A stretch of 64,000 nucleotides of DNA from CAUZIZ01 sp965219855 (GTDB taxonomy: Bacteria > Acidobacteriota > UBA6911 > RPQK01 > JAJDTT01): NCBI GenBank assembly GCA_965219855.1, contig CBDCOR010000013.1:77851-141850 (forward strand), read 5' to 3'. Below the pieces are notes generated by a model. It ran no database searches, was not told where the DNA came from, and was given only the letters and a program-made list of their open reading frames with translations. A program made the translations under genes and the position numbers. Every line of letters begins with the position of its first letter. Position 1 is the first letter of the stretch. Shown piece by piece: positions 61,188-64,000 of the stretch.

Positions 61188-63503
61188 ATGGAATTGCGAA
61201 AAAACTATCGGAAACTGACCACGGCCTTGAGCCGGTTTTGGCACCGGGAGGCCGGGCCGATGAACTGGAAAAACCCCGTCCGTGTGGTGGCCTATATCGG
61301 CTGGGAAAGTTTCAATGGGCTTGCTTTTTTGGTGGGTGAATGGGTCCGGTACGGCGTCCGGGCCAGTCAAATTGTCATGACAATTCCCCCCACCGTGATC
61401 CTCTTTGTCGGGGGGGTGTGGTTCGCTGTTTGGAGCTTTGTACGGCGTCCTTTTCCGGCGCTTGAGACGGTCCCATTGCTTGATCTTTTGGAGTATCACA
61501 ACCCCAATTTCTACAGCGCCGTTGTGGTTTGGTACTACCTTTCGCCGCTGGTTGCGGTGATGCTCACCGGGTCTATTGCCCTGTCCGTTTGGAAGGTTTG
61601 GCTTGAAGCGCGGAAGCGCGATCTTTTGCCCTTCGGGGCGCTCCCCGCTTGGCCGCTTTTCCCGGAGCAACACGGGCCGGAAATCGTCATCGGAGAAGTG
61701 CATCATCCGGTCGAACCCAGGGAGATTTTCAACCCCGAATGGCTGACCATCCCGGAGCGCGGACTGTACACCGGCGTTGCCATTTTTGGAGCGGTGGGGT
61801 CCGGCAAGACTTCGGCCTGTATGCACCCCTTCGCCAAGCAGCTACTCGGCTGGCAAGCGGACGATCCGAAGATGCGGGCGGCGGCGCTCATGCTCGAAGT
61901 GAAGGGAGATTTTTGCCATGACATTCGCTCGATTCTGGATGGCGCGGGCCGGGGAGACGACTACCTAGAAATCGGAATGGGAGGCGTCTGGAAATGGAAC
62001 CCCCTCTCCGCATGGTGGCTCGATTCGTACTCGCTGGCCTACACCGTTGCCAGCCTTCTCAATCAGCTTTTCGGGAAGGGCAAGGAGCCTTTTTGGCAGC
62101 AAGCCTATACCAATCTGGTGCGTTGGATCATCGAGCTTCACCGGGTGCTACCGGAGCAATGGGTGACATTGCAGCAGGTCTATCAATGCGCGATTGACCC
62201 GGATCTTTTCGCGGCCAAGATCAAACAGGCCGAGAAGTGGAGCGCGGAGCTAAACACCGGGGAGGTTTTCATTCCGTCCGAAGTCTGGAAACCCAAAATG
62301 TTCGATCTAGCCGAGTGGGACATGAAGTCCACACCGGACGGGAAGGAAATGCGGGCGGAATGGAGCCCGGAATTGGAGCATAAGCTAGAGGAATTGACGA
62401 TCCAATCCCGGATTGTTTGGGAGCCCGGAGCCGGTGACGATGTGAGAGAGCGCGTGGCCGCTGTGAAGCGGTGGTTTAAGAATGACTGGCAAAAGCTGGA
62501 CAACAAAATCAAATCCTCGATTGTCGAAGGCGTTTCCGTATTCCTGTCGATGTTCGATATGCCGGACGTGGCGGCGGTCTTCTGTCCCCCGCCCCCGGAA
62601 GTGTCCGACGATCCCAAGCGCATCGGAGCGAAGGCCAGGGCCGCGATGCTGGGCGAGGCGAAGGCCCAGGCCAAGGGCCAGGGGGAGGACAGCGCCGAGG
62701 ACGACACCGAGGTGGACCCCCAGGAGGCCCGGCGCTGGCCCGCCGATACCATTGCCGGAAGGCCGCGCCACCTGCCCCCGCTCTATGAATTGATCGAGGG
62801 CGGTAAGGTGCTGGCTTTGAACATGCCAGCCGGGAGCAACCCGGCGCTGGCCCGCGCCATCGGCGTGATGCTCAAAAACGCATGGCTCCAAGCCTTGCTC
62901 ATGCGGCCCAAGAAGATGAAGGAATCCCCAAGCACTTACTTCCGGCCCGCTGTCTTTATTTGCGACGAGTACCAAGCGTTCGCGTCGGTGGGCGAGGACG
63001 ATCCGACCGGCGATGAGAAATCCTTTGCTTTAACGCGGCAATGCCGGTGCATCCCGATTGTTGCGACCCAATCCATATCCTCATTGCGGGCCGTCTTAGG
63101 ATCGTCGGAGGCGTGGCGGGCGCTCTTGCAGACGCTCCGCACCCGGATCTTTCTCTCCTTGAGCGACGACGCATCCGCCAAGATTGCATCGGAATTGTGC
63201 GGGCAGGTTGCCAAGATCAAAGGATCGTACACGATCAGCGAGACCTCGAAGCGGGCGGACGTGTCCCCGCTCTCAGGCAGGGCCGGTGGATCGGGCGGAA
63301 GCATCGGCGCAACCAAGTCTTTTCAGGAGCGCCGGGAGGCCGTCTTTCACCCGCGAGACTTCACCTTGCTTGGAAACTGTCAGGCCATTTGCTTGCCTTA
63401 TGACGGAGCGCAATCGCTGGAACCCCGGAGGGTCTATCTCAAACCTCACTACCTTCCCCTGGAACATTCTTATTGGAGAGCGAAGGAGGCCGGGCAGATA
63501 TGA
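61188..63503 (+). CDS. virD4: VirD4/TraG-like coupling protein
   Basis: The ATG at 61188 (GGAG site) is preferred to that at 61149; it gives 771 residues. Two N-terminal membrane segments (VILFVGGVWFAVWSF and YYLSPLVAVMLTGSIAL) are followed by the ATPase domain: Walker A FGAVGSGKTSAC near residue 205, ALMLEVKGDFCHD, Walker B FICDEYQAF and the VATQSISSLR motif. It hands the relaxase-DNA complex to the secretion channel. An acidic, Gln-rich insert (AQAKGQGEDSAEDDTEVD) is unusual in length. It overlaps virB11 by four bases. Confidence 0.95.
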   Translation: MELRKNYRKLTTALSRFWHREAGPMNWKNPVRVVAYIGWESFNGLAFLVGEWVRYGVRASQIVMTIPPTVILFVGGVWFAVWSFVRRPFPALETVPLLDLLEYHNPNFYSAVVVWYYLSPLVAVMLTGSIALSVWKVWLEARKRDLLPFGALPAWPLFPEQHGPEIVIGEVHHPVEPREIFNPEWLTIPERGLYTGVAIFGAVGSGKTSACMHPFAKQLLGWQADDPKMRAAALMLEVKGDFCHDIRSILDGAGRGDDYLEIGMGGVWKWNPLSAWWLDSYSLAYTVASLLNQLFGKGKEPFWQQAYTNLVRWIIELHRVLPEQWVTLQQVYQCAIDPDLFAAKIKQAEKWSAELNTGEVFIPSEVWKPKMFDLAEWDMKSTPDGKEMRAEWSPELEHKLEELTIQSRIVWEPGAGDDVRERVAAVKRWFKNDWQKLDNKIKSSIVEGVSVFLSMFDMPDVAAVFCPPPPEVSDDPKRIGAKARAAMLGEAKAQAKGQGEDSAEDDTEVDPQEARRWPADTIAGRPRHLPPLYELIEGGKVLALNMPAGSNPALARAIGVMLKNAWLQALLMRPKKMKESPSTYFRPAVFICDEYQAFASVGEDDPTGDEKSFALTRQCRCIPIVATQSISSLRAVLGSSEAWRALLQTLRTRIFLSLSDDASAKIASELCGQVAKIKGSYTISETSKRADVSPLSGRAGGSGGSIGATKSFQERREAVFHPRDFTLLGNCQAICLPYDGAQSLEPRRVYLKPHYLPLEHSYWRAKEAGQI

Positions 63504-64000
63504 GCGGCGCGGCCAGTGGGTTAGCACACCTAAAGCCATTCCTTCCAGGGCTTGAACTCCTGTTAGAAGATCCCGAAGTGAGCGAGATCATGATTAACGG
63601 GCCGTTCAATGTCTGGATCGAGGCCAGGGGCCTACTGACGGCCCATGAAGCCCCGAACTTGGACGAATCGGCGCTTGTTGCGGGCGGCTATTCACATCGC
63701 CCGTCCTTTGGGCCTGGACCCGGCCACCACGCCCATCATCGACGCCCGGCTCGATGATGGTTCCCGCGTGGCGATCTGTGTTCCCCCGGCCAGTCCCCAC
63801 GTTGCAATCACCATCCGGCGATTCGGCAAGCGGACGTTCAGCGCGGCGGATCTAGTCGAGCAGAAAGCCCTACCGGAAAACGTCTTGGAAGCGGCGGAGC
63901 AGATGCCTTGATGACCCGAGCGCAACATATCTTGGTTTCCGGTGGGACCGGATCAGGCAAGACCACCTTGCTCAATGCCCTCATAGAACTGCTACCGAGC
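63500..64000 (+). pseudogene. virB11: VirB11/TrbB-like ATPase, frameshifted twice and cut by the window edge
   Basis: From the ATG at 63500 the frame reads FLPGLELLLEDPEVSEIMINGPFNVWIE to DESALV, then goes out of frame. The following sequence (AAIHIARPLGLDP, PIIDARLDDGSRVAICVPP, VAITIRRF) continues in the +1 frame to 63911. The Walker A HILVSGGTGSGKTTLLNAL is back in the first frame. One extra base near 63680 (CTTGTTG for an expected CTGTTG) and one missing base near 63893 would restore a normal VirB11. As read, translation stops at 63757. This is sequencing error or inactivation; the right end is beyond the window. Confidence 0.8.

Noticed and set aside
61122..61826. Minus-strand 234-codon frame opposite virD4
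   Set aside because: It is a shadow of the coupling-protein gene, with His/Pro/Gly-rich composition and no motif.

Overview
The window looks like a contig from a bacterium of the Planctomycetota/Acidobacteriota type. The evidence is a PSD1-type cytochrome (CxxCH followed by DUF1549/DUF1553), two sulfatases, secreted beta-propeller glycosidase-like proteins, a parallel beta-helix protein, DUF1571 and ARPP-1. The phylum is an inference, because no rRNA or other marker gene is present. The first 46.7 kb is a chromosome-like accessory region dense in mobile DNA and broken genes. The last 17 kb is a plasmid or conjugative-element backbone.

1-19070: carbohydrate/sulfate-ester and small-molecule catabolism: a sulfatase open at the left edge, two paralogous glycosidase-like genes (the first decapitated), an IS21-split PSD1 cytochrome gene, an MFS exporter, a PilZ protein, an Asp/Glu-racemase-like enzyme, a LolD-type ATPase, an enolase-superfamily enzyme, an NRAMP-like transporter, a lipoprotein sulfatase and a beta-helix protein. 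Several palindromic elements sit between these genes.

19170-32420: a mobile-element graveyard: a full group II intron (a 5' fragment of the same intron lies at 8611), an IS4 element, an ISNCY-type element, composite palindromes, and gene fragments (TPR, PQQ dehydrogenase, membrane protein, integrase). Among these are an M50-like protease and an ARPP-1 lipoprotein. A second IS21-family element carries an extra winged-helix-like ORF.

32442-41587: the most unusual chromosomal block. It has an AfsA-like double-hotdog protein, a FAD amine-oxidase-like enzyme and a B12-type radical SAM enzyme. The last is cut by a second, defective copy of the first IS21 element; the decayed tail of a second oxidoreductase follows. 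Then come a DUF1571 protein with an inserted LysM and a protein made of about six Myb/SANT-like repeats. The AfsA/oxidoreductase/radical SAM set is the best candidate for a small undescribed biosynthetic or signalling locus.

41616-46750: the second ISNCY copy, a tRNA-Phe 3' half (possible attachment-site scar), a second R1-R2-R1 palindrome, a DUF4242 gene with a Clp_N-HTH fusion gene, and a second IS4 copy. This IS4 copy has no target duplication and marks the join to the plasmid-like part.

46751-64000: candidate iterons, repA, ArdC, winged-helix proteins and a P-type (Trb/VirB) type IV secretion operon in the order B2-B3-[DNA methyltransferase]-B4-B9-B10-B5-B6-B8-wHTH-D4-B11. The methyltransferase sits between virB3 and virB4, and its first 14 codons resemble the start of virB4. 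virB11 runs off the right edge and carries two compensating frameshifts. No relaxase is in the window.
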